From positions 129,163,990 to 129,227,989 of the forward strand of contig CP136067.1 in the NCBI GenBank assembly GCA_032622095.1: 64,000 bases of DNA, given 5' to 3'. A program made the position numbers and the translations under genes. Numbering within the stretch: the first letter of the stretch is position 1; each line of letters begins with the position of its first letter. Origin of the DNA: Siphonodentalium dalli. Lineage: Eukaryota > Mollusca > Scaphopoda > Gadilida > Siphonodentaliidae. Under the pieces are notes generated by a model. That model ran no database searches, was not told the origin of the DNA, and saw nothing but the letters and a program-made list of their open reading frames with translations. Below, in pieces: positions 1 to 10,569 of this stretch.

Positions 1-308
1 CAGCGCAATTCTATTGGTTAATCACACACAAATGATATAAACGCTCTTTAATATTTCCATATAAGGAAAACAGTAACAAATAACGCTCTTTATGTTTACC
101 ATATCCGGATCTAAACAAAAGCCAGGAAACGTAACGTTTTTTGCTTTTGTTTACACAACAAAGGAAAAATATTTGACAATAACATACTGTTTGTGCCATA
201 TTTCTGATTGTTATAAGAACAAAGTATGTCTATATATTTACTATTCTTTCTGTTTATGGCGGTTTTTGACGGAGCTGAATATTTTAGCAGTATACCCACC
301 GGCAACAC
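1..308. repeat. Left arm of a diverged inverted repeat
   Basis: Read in reverse complement, this stretch matches 5555-5862 along its whole length, with many substitutions and small indels. Shared landmarks are the 'gtgtgatta' block near one end, a 'taaacataaagagcg' block, and the 'ggtgggtat' block next to the 'gtcaaaaaccgcca' block. The arm may extend left of the window. The small ORFs inside are not conserved between the arms, so I treat it as non-coding repeat. The two arms could be termini of one large element or two independent insertions. Confidence 0.75.
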
Positions 309-380
309 CGCCCGTAACTTTAAATATATTGGCATGATGTTAGATCAAATGAGACATCGTACATCGCAACTGACACAAAC

Positions 381-780
381 TTAACCCGTTCTTTACTGAA
401 TGGAATTACCCACTCAGTCATACAAATATACATTGGAATTGACTATTATTCATTTGGAGGGGTGTTTATGTAATAAATGCAGCCGACAGACAAAGAAGAA
501 AAGAGACAATGCACGATCAGAATGATTAATATCCGTTGGAGGCAAATGTACAGATAGTAACAGGGTTCGCGCTGCCACTTACCAAATTTGACAACGGCAA
601 AAATAATTCACATTTTACAAAAAATATTTTCATTTGGCAAGTCACTTTTTAATTCCTCAATAAAGTTGAAAAGTTGATAAATATCGATTAATCAATTCCA
701 TTAAGTTTAGGAAACTATTACAATAGGATAATATTAGTGGTGTTTTATATGGTTTCGGAAAAGTTAATACCTCCATTAAG
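381..780. mobile_element. Decayed TTAA-flanked MITE (TTAACCC..CTATACTAAATG family)
   Basis: Starts with TTAACCCGTTCTTTACTGAA and continues with the block 'ttcatttggaggggtgttt' and a 'gcagccgacagac' block. Both recur in the same order at 29163, 34661, 39130 and 55064. A TTAA target site followed by CCC is the usual layout of piggyBac-type termini. The right end is not recognisable here, so the end coordinate is approximate. No transposase is present. Confidence 0.5.
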
Positions 781-1051
781 ATTCAATTAACCTGATACAT
801 GTAGCATTAGTATCAATGGTGGAGGGATTACCCATATTTAGTGTGATGTGGTGTTTACATATCTAATCCTCTTGTGGTGTTCCCTTCTGATGAAGCAACC
901 ATTCTACCATTATAATATTCAGTGATATTTGTTTATTGTTGTATGATAAACAACAATAGAGATGCGAGTATAATTATTAACAAACTGATCCTATCCATAT
1001 CAAATGTCGTTTAAACCGCGAGTGCCAGGTTGATTTTTGTATCAACCCATA

Positions 1052-1200
1052 TACCCTGTGCCAATGCATTCTCTTATATATGCGAGTCGACCATAGGTCG
1101 CCTCGCATATATAAGAGAATGCATTGGCCTAAAAAAAAAAAAAAAATTTCCCACAATTTTTTACAATTTGAATATATTTTATTATATTCTTTAACAGACT
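1052..1200. mobile_element. Truncated double-hairpin element (left half)
   Basis: TA followed by CCCTGTGCC, a full 69-bp hairpin at 1060-1128, then the A/T-rich internal segment typical of this family. The right-hand hairpin is missing: the sequence switches at about 1201 into the first base of the 2.9 kb duplicated unit. The element is therefore broken exactly at the duplicon edge. Confidence 0.8.
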
Positions 1201-2790
1201 TATTGTGAAGGTTTAGGGCCGATTAGATCGGCCCCTGGCACTCAAAGGGTTAAACCGCGAATGTCGAAACATAAGACTCAATCAAGGTTGCAGAAAAGTA
1301 TACTATCGGGGGATAAGATTTAAAAATATTTTCATTTGGCAAATTATTTGGCAAAAGTGAATTTCGCCCAACGCGGATTAATACAGAATTCACAAGCCAA
1401 TTTTCGACATAGCCGGAAAATAAAAATCAATTTTAATCACTCTCAAGTCTCAACATACCATCAACATAATTATCGTTGACACGTATCGCTATAGTTTATG
1501 GAAGTGCACGCCCTCCTCCTGATAGATTGGAATTACGCGATGACGTCACAGACGTCTGAACCTAGAAAAAGACCAAGTGTAGCAATTGCTGACGGTTTTG
1601 TCACACAGAAACGGAAGGCATGAAACCAACCTTTGTGGGTCACCGATAGAATAATACGTCGTCGAGATGTGGGTGGACCTGCTAAATATGATAATAGGTG
1701 ACACTCAATGGAGCAAACGCAAATGGTTCGAAATCGTTTCATATAAAAAAAGAGTTCAATTTCATAGAAATTTTAAACTGACAGCAACGAGTCATTGGCT
1801 TCAATTTACCCCTGCAGTTTAAAGGCAAAATTTAGAGGCCATTAACTTTGTCAAACATGAATAGGCGGTGAAAATTAAACCAATAGCTTTAACTATAGTC
1901 CCCGTTTGGGCATATTTTCCCCTATTTAGAGGCTTGGAAATTGAATTTTATAATTTAGATTGAACATGCATGGCCCACACAATGGCAAACATCATTGAGC
2001 CAATTCCAAATTCAAACTTTTACCCGTATCAAATCATATGAAACATCCGGTATCCCGAAAGGACCAATTTGGCACTGAGCTAATATAAAATTCATCAGAA
2101 ACAGTTTATTGTGTCACTTTACATTCCTAACCTGATAGCGATACTTAATGATAAGTTGACACTGCATTAAAACTGATTGGAAATGATTTTTCAGTTTGTA
2201 TTTGTTGGATCAGCAAAAGCTTGGCTCATTAATTTTGTACTAACTCGGTGCCAAATGGGTCCTTAATGCTTCATATGATTTGACACAATAAACTGTCTTC
2301 GAGAGCTGTGTTTTACATGGCGTTGTCACGCACGTCAGATTCTGACACCCACAATAAGTCATTGCTGTCCGGAAACAGAACAAGTATAACCAACCTTTGA
2401 GGGCTACCCGATAGGAACACATTGTGTAAGGCTGTTCCCAGAAGAGTGATGGGTGGATCTGATTATAAATCCCGATACACCTGACATGACACCGACATAT
2501 GTGTTTCCCGTTAGAACTATCCCGTTGTTCCCCTAGGGTTGGTGGGTGGATCTCAATGCTGCAACTGGATGCTAGCCGGTCGCTCCCATATGGTTAGTGA
2601 GAGGATTACAATGTTAGATAGTCGCTCCCTTAAGATTGGTGGATAGCCTGGGAGGATCAGGCAGGATTAATGTCAGAAGATTCGGATTACCATCAACATT
2701 ATCAGATGGATAGCTCGGGTGGTGTGGCAGGTTATACGCGTATCGCCTCCAACAACCACAGGGATGTGGCTAGAGGGAGGGTAGCTATAT

Positions 2791-3687
2791 AGATCATGCC
2801 ATGCATATCTACTCTGGTTAACGCCCATATAGAGATCATATTCCATCAGTTCAAAATCTGGGAACATTTTGAAGTTTTGACAGGGAACCTTTTAAAGTAA
2901 AAAATAACGCGGGGAATATATTTTTGTGTTCACACCTGTTGCTTAATAGTTTATTCATCAGTAGGCGAAGGTTCCAGCTCGAGATTACATTTATTTGAGG
3001 TACTTTGTGGGCGATCCTCCCTTGGGCCACTTACAATCATTGCGTTTGCCAGGGTAATTAATTCAATGTTATTTTGTGATATCTGCTCACTAAAGTCACT
3101 AAAAAGCATTTTAATGTTATATAGCGTTCCCTGTCAGAACAGGTCAGAATATCAAACAGTTCCCAGGATTTTGTTTACCCTGTGCCAATGCATTCTCTTA
3201 TATATGCGAGTCGACCATAGGTCGCCTCGCGTATATAAGAGAATGCATTGGCATAATATTTTTTTTTACAATTTTAATAATTTTGTCTTGTATTCTTTAA
3301 CAATTTTATTATTTAACCCATACAGAGCCCCAGACAAACATGAGCAGACGACACTCTTCTATATGATTATATATATGTGTGGGGCTCCCTGCAGGGTAAT
3401 GGATGTTTTTTTTATTTTATGTCCTAAAAATTGTAAGAAACATTTATTTTAAAAAAAGTTAAAAAAAAAAGTTAGGCCAATGCATTCTCTTATATATGCG
3501 AGGCGACCTATGGTCGACTCGCATATATAAGAGAATGCATTGGCACAGGATAAAAAGCATGACATTTTAATGTTATATAACGTTCCCTGTCAGAACGGGT
3601 CAGAACATCAAACAGTTCCCAGGTTTTTTACTGGTGGAATATGATCTCAACGGGCGTAGTCAGAGTAGATATTCATCGCATGATCCA
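2791..3687. mobile_element. MITE with ~100-bp imperfect TIRs, carrying a nested insertion
   Basis: The left end 'agatcatgcc...ctactctggtta...ctgggaac...gacagggaacc' is matched in inverted orientation by 'gttccctgtcagaac...cagttcccagg...cagagtagat...gcatgatcc' on the right. The same pair of ends is seen without insertion at 30146-30638, and a diverged single end lies at 4529-4640. The centre is occupied by the double-hairpin element 3178-3549. The second duplicon copy has the equivalent element at about 7667-8563. Confidence 0.7.
3178..3549. mobile_element. Double-hairpin MITE, complete copy
   Basis: Flanked by TA, with ends CCCTGTGCC and GGCACAGG. Each end is a 69-bp hairpin (3184-3252 and 3476-3544) of 33-bp arms around a 3-nt ATA or TAT turn. 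The right hairpin is the reverse complement of the left. The interior is A/T-rich and includes a smaller 'agagcccca...tggggctc' inverted pair. No coding capacity. It sits inside the TIR element 2791-3687. Confidence 0.85.
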
Positions 3688-3770
3688 GAGGGAGGCTAGT
3701 GTCGAACTTAGAATTCCCAAAAAGTCACCACTATATCAGTTTGCAAATACGTACTACCTAACTCGTTTTT

Positions 3771-3860
3771 AAATTCGCGCAGTACTATTTTTCGCTCAGT
3801 TTTGAATTCGCGCACTTTGAATTCGCGCACCTTGGTGCGCGAATTCAAAACTGACAAAAA
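3771..3860. repeat. Small palindromic repeat rich in 'gaattcgcgcac'
   Basis: Contains 'agtactatttttcgctcag', 'ttttgaattcgcgcac' and its inverse 'gtgcgcgaattcaaaactga'. Relatives occur at 8645-8735, 9916-9990 and 39028-39103, so it is a dispersed short foldback family. Confidence 0.65.
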
Positions 3861-4114
3861 TATTTTCGTAAAATGCTTGGATTTGATGACAGTTCCAGAT
3901 CTTATAATTAATCGTTAATGAAGGTACGTGTGCATATTAAACAGCATCACTGGTGGCTTTACACCGTGTATAATTTAACATAAATGCATCATCAATGGCT
4001 TGTGAAGACGGGTGTTTATACCCTCCAAATAATTCTTCTGATACTGAAATAGTAAGCAATTATTTCATGTGTCTTTTGGAAACAGTCAAAATTGTTGTCC
4101 CGAGGTATCAGGAA

Positions 4115-5554
4115 TGGGTTTACTAAACTTGAGATGACGAATCCGTCTTTTCTTCATCGCGGTTTAGAATTGTCAAACAATCAGTCAAGGGTGGAGCTGT
4201 AAATAATCTCGAGTGAGGGCGTGTCTAAGTGGCGACTGCCGACTGGTGTTATCATGTCACAGTTGATTCATTCGCACGCGAGCTTTGCTCAGATATGGAC
4301 ATGTTCCTAAATATATGATTTTTACAACTATCTTGTGGTTTTTTTTTTGGCTTGTGGCAATCACAAATACTGGTGTTTTCTACGAATTCATGTGTAGGGT
4401 TCAGCGTTTTAATTTTGACACCAAAACGATGCTACTGCATGACCAGATTATGCTATGCACATAGTTTGCAATCCTAAACTTATATTGCTATATGAGTCAA
4501 ATTTGATAACTTATTTTGATGTAGATCATGCCACAAAGCTCTACTCTGGCTACGCCCATAAATTCCCATAATATTCTACCAGTTTAAAACCTGGGAACCT
4601 TTTTGATTTTCTGCATGACGGGAAATTTATGACATTGAAAAAAAATCAACGCATGTAATATATTTCTTTATTAAAAGCTGTCCCTCTGCATGGTTGCCCA
4701 CTTCCAACAGTTCAGATGTCGCTTGTGGTGTGCACTCATAAGCAAAGTGCCTTTACTTGACTGGCCTCTTGGTACAGGATTGACTCGATTATGGAGACTT
4801 TATTCAGCGCCAGAGGGGCTTTGCGCACATTTTGATCATTTGAACAATTTAATTTAAACAAAACTTTAATTAAATTTAAAACAAACAAATGTTAATTTAA
4901 ATTATAAATGTTGTTTCTTTTTAGATTCAACTCCTCACTCAATTTAACACAATTTTCATTTTAAAAAAATTATATTTTCTTATTTTTAAATCAAATTTTT
5001 TAAAACCTAACGTAGTTATACCACACGAATCACCACACCTAATTTAATTGAAATGGGTCCAGGGGTATTGTAGAACAGTTCGGAACAGACAAACGGACAT
5101 ACATATAGACAGTTCATATACCCTTTAATATATACAGATATACATGTAAATACACCAAATTTTGTCTTTACGGGTGAAGCATCTTGCAGAAATCTATCAC
5201 AATGAAAGTGATAAACAGAGCGTGAAACTCGTATTGAGAGACATGCCCTTTGTTAAATTGTTTAAACACAGAATGAGATCGGATTAATAGTCAATGAGCG
5301 ATATTGTTTCTCAATGAATAAATCCATTGAGCGTGCACGCGGTCACGATAATTTATGACTGGTCAATAACAATTATATCGGACTATCTTTTGGTCCGATT
5401 GGTATACAGGGTAATTTGCTTGCATAATCATATCACCGAATCGAGTTGTCAATTAGCTGGCAACTGAACGACAAAAACGCCCCCTTAGACCAGGTTTGGC
5501 TGGACCGCCAATGTAGGTTTAAACCAGGTTTAAACTCGGAGGTTTAAAGGTACG
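4115..5554. other. Single-copy spacer between the duplicon copies
   Basis: No convincing coding sequence. It holds one diverged end of the 'ctactctggctacgcccat' MITE family (4529-4640) and a very A/T-rich stretch of 'aatttaa' words (4840-5030). Near 5505-5550 there is a small cluster of inverted 'ggtttaaac' words. Just after the end of copy 1 (4125-4143) the words 'gagatgacgaatccg' appear, and they recur just before copy 2 (6060-6074). Confidence 0.5.
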
Positions 5555-5862
5555 GTTGGCCTTGGCGGTGGGTATCCTGTGAAAATATTTCCACCCGTCA
5601 AAAACCGCCACAAACAGAAACAACATCAAAATGTAGACAGACTTTGTCCGTATACAAATAAGAAATATCGCATAAACAGTATGTTATTGTCAAATGTTTG
5701 ACCATTGTTATGTAAACAAAAGCATAAAAAGTTACTTTTCTGGTGTTTGTTTATATTATGATGGTAAACATAAAGAGCGTTCTTTGTTGGTGAATTCCTG
5801 ATATGGAACTAATAAAGGGCGTTTATGCAATTTATGTGTGATTAGCCAGTAGCATTGTGCTG
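5555..5862. repeat. Right arm of the diverged inverted repeat
   Basis: Reverse-complement match to 1-308. The two arms enclose about 5.2 kb that includes duplicon copy 1. See the entry at 1-308. Confidence 0.75.
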
Positions 5863-6077
5863 TCTTCTGTAACACATATCAGGCTCTTGCTTAGGTAAAA
5901 TTACTAAAATATAGTATGTCTTTATGATAACATGCTGTTTACGTGATGGTCATGGTATATATGAACGAAACTGTATACATTTTAATGTTTTTCTGTTTAC
6001 GGTGATTAGAACAAATATGAATATTTTCGACAACTAAGGCCTCACGTGCCTTTAAACTGGAGATGACGAATCCGGCC

Positions 6078-8990
6078 ATTGTGAAGGTTTAGGGCCGATT
6101 AGATCGGCCCCTGGCACTCAAAGGGTTAAACCGCGAATGTCGAAACATAAGACTCAACCAAGGTTGCAGAAAATTATACTATCGGGGGATAAGATTTAAA
6201 AATATTTTCATTTGACAAATTATTTGGCAAAAGTAAATTTCGGCCAACGCGGATTAATACAGAATTCACAAGCCAATTTTCGACATAGCCGGAAAATAAA
6301 AATCAATTTTAATCACTCTCAAGTCTCAGCATACCATCAACATAATTATCGTTGACACGTATCGCTATAGTTTATGGAAGTGCACGCTCTCCTCCTGATA
6401 GATTGGAATTACGCGATGACGTCACAGACGTCTGAACCTAGAAAAAGACCAAGTGTAGCAATTGCTGACGGTTTTGTCACACAGAAACGGAAGGCATGAA
6501 ACCAACCTATGTGGGTCACCGATAGAATAATACGTCGTCGAGATGTGGGTGGACCTGCTAAATATGATAATAGGTGACACTCAATGGAGCAAACGCAAAT
6601 GGTTCGAAATCGTTTCAAATAAAAAAAAAGTTCAATTTCATAGAAATTTTAAACTGACAGCAACGAGTCATTGGCTTCAATTTACCCCTGCAGTTTAAAG
6701 GCAAAATTTAGAGGCCATTAACTTTGTCAAACATGAATAGGCGGTGAAAATTAAACCAATAGCTTTAACTATAGCCCCCGTTTGTGCATATTTTCCCCTA
6801 TTTAGAGGCTTGGAAATTGAATTTTATAATTTAGATTGAACATGCATGGCCCGCACAATGGCAAACATCATTGAGCCAATTCCAAATTCAAACTTTTGCC
6901 CGTGTCAAATCATATGAAACATCCGGTATCCCGAAAGGACCAATTTGGCACTGAGCTAATATAAAATTCATCAGAAACAGTTTATTGTGTCACTTTACAT
7001 TCATAACCTGATAGCGATACTGATATGTTGACACTGCATTAAAACTGATTGGAAATTATTTTTCAGTTTGCATTTGTTGGATCAGCAAAAGCTTGGCTCA
7101 TTAATTTTGTACTAACTCGGTGCCAAATGGGTCCTTAATGCTTCATATGATTTGACACAATAAACTGTCTTCGAGAGCTGTGTTTTACATGGCGTTGTCA
7201 CGCACGTCAGATTCTGACACCCACAATAAGTCATTGCTGTCCGGAAACAGAAAAAGTATAACCAACCTTTGAGGGCTACCCGATAGGAACACATTGTGTA
7301 AGGCTGTTCCCAGAAGAGTGATGGGTGGATCTGATTATAAATCCCGATACACCTGACATGACACCGACAGATGTGTGTTTTCCCCGTTAGAACTATCCCG
7401 TTGTTCCCCTTGGGTTGGTTGGTGGATCTCAATGCTGCAACTGGATGCTAGCTGGTCGCTCCCATATGGTTAGTGAGAGGATTACAATGTTAGATAGTCG
7501 CTCCCTTAAGATTGGTGGATAGCCTGGGAGGATGAGGCAGGATTAATGTCAGAAGATTCGGATTACCATCAACATTATCAGATGGATAGCTCGGGTGGTG
7601 TGGCAGGTTATACGTGTATCGCCTCCAACAACCACAGGGATGTGGCTAGAGGGAGGGTAGCTATATAGATCATGCCATGCATCTCTACTCTGGTTAACGC
7701 CCATATAGAGATCATATTCCATCAGTTCAAAATCTGGGAACATTTTAAAGTTTTGACAGGGAACCTTTTAAAGTAAAAAATAACGCGGGGAATATATTTT
7801 GTGTTCACACCTGTTGCTTAATAGTTTATTCATCAGTAGGCGAAGGTTCCAGCTCGAGATTACATTTATTTGAGGTACTTTGTGGGCGATCCTCCTTTGG
7901 GCCACTTACAATCATTGCGTTTGCCAGGGTAATTAATTCAATGTTATTTTGTGATATCTGCTCACTAAAGTAACTAAAAAGCATTTTAATGTTATATAGC
8001 GTTCCCTGTCAGAACGGGTCAGAATATCAAACAGTTCCCAGGATTTTTTTTACCCTGTGCCAATGCATTCTCTTATATATGCGAGTCGACCATAGGTCGC
8101 CTCGCGTATATAAGAGAATGCATTGGCATAACAATTTTTTTTACAATTTTAATAATTTTTTCTTGTATTCTTTAACAATTTTATTATTTAACCCATACAG
8201 AGCCCCAGACAAACATGAGCAGACGACACTCTTCTATATGATTCTATATATGTGTGGGGCTCCCTGCAGGGTAATGGATGCTTTTTTATTTTATGTCCTA
8301 AAAATTGTAAGAAACATTTATTTAAAAAAAATGAAAAAAAATTGTTAGGCCAATGCATTCTCTTATATATGCGAGGCGACCTATGGTCGACTCGCATATA
8401 TAAGAGAATGCATTGGCACAGGATAAAAAGCATGACATTTTAATGTTATATAACGTTCCCTGTCAGAACGGGTCAGAACATCAAACAGTTCCCAGGTTTT
8501 TTCACTGGTGGAATATGATCTCAACGGGCGTAGTCAGAGTAGATATTCATCGCATGATCCAGAGGGAGGCTAGTGTCGAACTTAGAATTCCCAAAAAGTC
8601 ACCACTATATCAGTTTACAAATACGTACTACCTAACTCGTATTTAAATTCGCGCAGTACTATTTTTCGCTCAGTTTTGAATTCGCGCACTTTAAATTCGC
8701 GCACCTTGATGCGCGAATTCAAAACTGACAAAAATATTTTCGTAAAATGCTTGGATTTGATGACAGTTTCAGATCTTATAATTAATCGTTAATGAAGGTA
8801 CGTGTGCATATTAAACAGCATCACTGGTGGCTTTACACCGTGTATAATTTAACATAAATGCATCATCAATGGCTTGTGAAGACGGGTGTTTATACCCTCC
8901 AAATAATTCTTCTGATACTGAAATAGTAAGCAATTATTTCATGTGTCTTTTGGAAACAGTCAAAATTGTTGTCCCGATGTATCAGGAATG
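6078..8990. repeat. 2.9 kb direct duplication, copy 2
   Basis: Second copy of 1202-4114. It includes the double-hairpin element at 8053-8422 (hairpins 8059-8127 and 8349-8417) at the same internal position, so that insertion predates the duplication. It is preceded by 'gagatgacgaatccggcc', a word also found just after copy 1 ends. Its 3' end runs directly into the long palindrome 8925-9105. Confidence 0.9.
8053..8422. mobile_element. Double-hairpin MITE inside duplicon copy 2
   Basis: Same structure and position as 3178-3549, TA-flanked. Hairpins at 8059-8127 and 8349-8417 are both full length. Confidence 0.85.
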
Positions 8991-9105
8991 ACTATCGAAC
9001 TGTTGCCCAAGGCCGAAGGCCGAGGGCAACAGTTCGATAGTCATTCCTGATACCGAGGGACAACAATTTTGCCTGTTCCCAAAAGACACATGAAATAATT
9101 GCTTT
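8925..9105. repeat. Long palindrome, arms of about 90 bp
   Basis: The last ~65 bases of duplicon copy 2 plus new sequence form the left arm. The right arm runs back through 'gggcaacagttcgatagtc', 'attcctgatac' and 'aaaagacacatgaaataatt'. Only a few mismatches separate the arms, and the turn is 'aaggccgaaggcc'. At the end of copy 1 (about 4090-4114) only the left part exists and no returning arm is found. Confidence 0.85.
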
Positions 9106-9915
9106 GTTACCCAATACATTTACTTGTATATCATCAGGTCATTGCTAATTAATCACACTCTTTAATAGTGTTATTTCGAATTATGAGAACTAACTGAAAT
9201 ATACCGCCATGTATCTGAATGCAAAAAGCACCGGTATAATTAAAAAACGAAACCGGAAATTTCCGGAAATAGCCGAAACGTCACGGAAATTGCAAACAAT
9301 GTAACAGTTCGTTCGGGCCAGTCAACAGTTCGCTCGGAGCCAGTCAACAGTTCGCTCGGGTCGGGCAATAGTTTACTTGTGACGTCACGAAAGCTGACCG
9401 TGATTGCAAACCGGGCAACAGTTCATTCGGGGCGGGCAACAGTTCGTTGTGGCGTTACGAACGCGAATTTGGGGTTAACCAGTTAATTCTAAATCCCAAT
9501 GATTTACGAAGTAAAACTCTACTATTATAAACATTATTGTAATGAAATCGAAAGACATAAAAACAACAACAAACTTGGTGACATAGCTAACTCAGACTAT
9601 TTGGTCACGGGGTAGTGCCAGCGTTGTGAACGGGGGGGGGGGGGTGCTTTCGTGCATCTTCAGTCTGCAATATGTATTTCTTACAAGTATTTCAACATCA
9701 ATCATGTTGCCATGATTTGTTGCTATATAGTTAAGTCATTATACATATCAGTAATGGTTTTGATGTTGGTTGCCCGCATGTAAATTCTAGTCATAGTAGG
9801 CTAGTAGCCTAATATTTGGTCAAACCTTCCGTAATGTGTGACATGTATTACATAACTCATCAACATAATAATAGCCTTATTGTTTCCCGGTGGTTTGGTA
9901 TAAACTCCAGGTGTC
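9106..9915. other. Spacer with a short 'caacagttcgctcggg' tandem repeat
   Basis: At 9304-9450 the words 'cagttcgttcggg' and 'caacagttcgctcgg' recur about five times at loose spacing, alternating with 'tgacgtcacgaa'. A G homopolymer lies near 9631-9645. I see no gene. Confidence 0.45.
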
Positions 9916-10569
9916 GTACTATTTTTCGCTCAGTTTTAAATTCGCACACCGACGGGGTGCGCGAAAAATAGTACTGCGCAAATTTAAATACGAGTAAGGT
10001 ATGTAGAGGTACAACACGACTTGTAACGTGCTCCGCTGAAACCCACCGCGCGCACTGTCGTAAATGTGTGCTGTTCCTGTTATACGTAATTTTACATGTA
10101 GTTTACACGAATTGGGACTTGGTAACCCGCAATTCTGAGAAATTACAGTCTTGAGATAGAATTGAGGGGCATTGGTGGTATTATTGAGGGGCATTGGTGG
10201 TATTATTGAGGGGACATTGGTGGTATTATTGAGGGACATTGGTGGTATTATTGAGGGACATTGGTGGTATTATTAAGGAGCATTGGTGGTATTATTGAGG
10301 GACATTGGTGGTATTATTGAGGGACATTGGTGGTATTATTGAGGGACATTGGTGGTATTATTAAGGAGCATTGGTGGTATTATTGAGGGACATTGGTGGT
10401 ATTATTGAGGGACATTGGTGGTATTATTGAGGAGCATTGGTGGTATTATTGAGGGACATTGGTGGTATTATTGAGGGACATTGGTGGTATTATTGAGGGA
10501 CATTGGTGGTATTATTGAGGGACATTGGTGGTATTATTGAGGGACATTGGTGGTATTATTGAGGGACAT

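Larger units (their letters stand above)
1202..4114. repeat. 2.9 kb direct duplication, copy 1
   Basis: Nearly the same sequence recurs at 6078-8990, shifted by 4,876 bp at both ends, with scattered substitutions and a few 1-4 bp indels. It begins at 'attgtgaaggtttagggcc' and ends after 'gtatcaggaatg'. It contains a TIR element (2791-3687) with a nested double-hairpin element (3178-3549) and a small palindrome (3771-3860). The short ORFs within carry frameshifts between the copies, for example a 60-residue versus 106-residue minus-strand frame, so they look non-coding. Confidence 0.9.

Noticed and set aside
3066-3452. 128-residue plus-strand frame containing LLYMRVDHRSPRVYKRMHW
   Set aside because: That peptide is the translation of the 69-bp hairpin and appears wherever the hairpin does.
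2240-7432. Matching small minus-strand frames in both duplicon copies (2240-2422 and 7112-7432)
   Set aside because: The copies differ by indels that change frame and length, so there is no sign of protein-level constraint.
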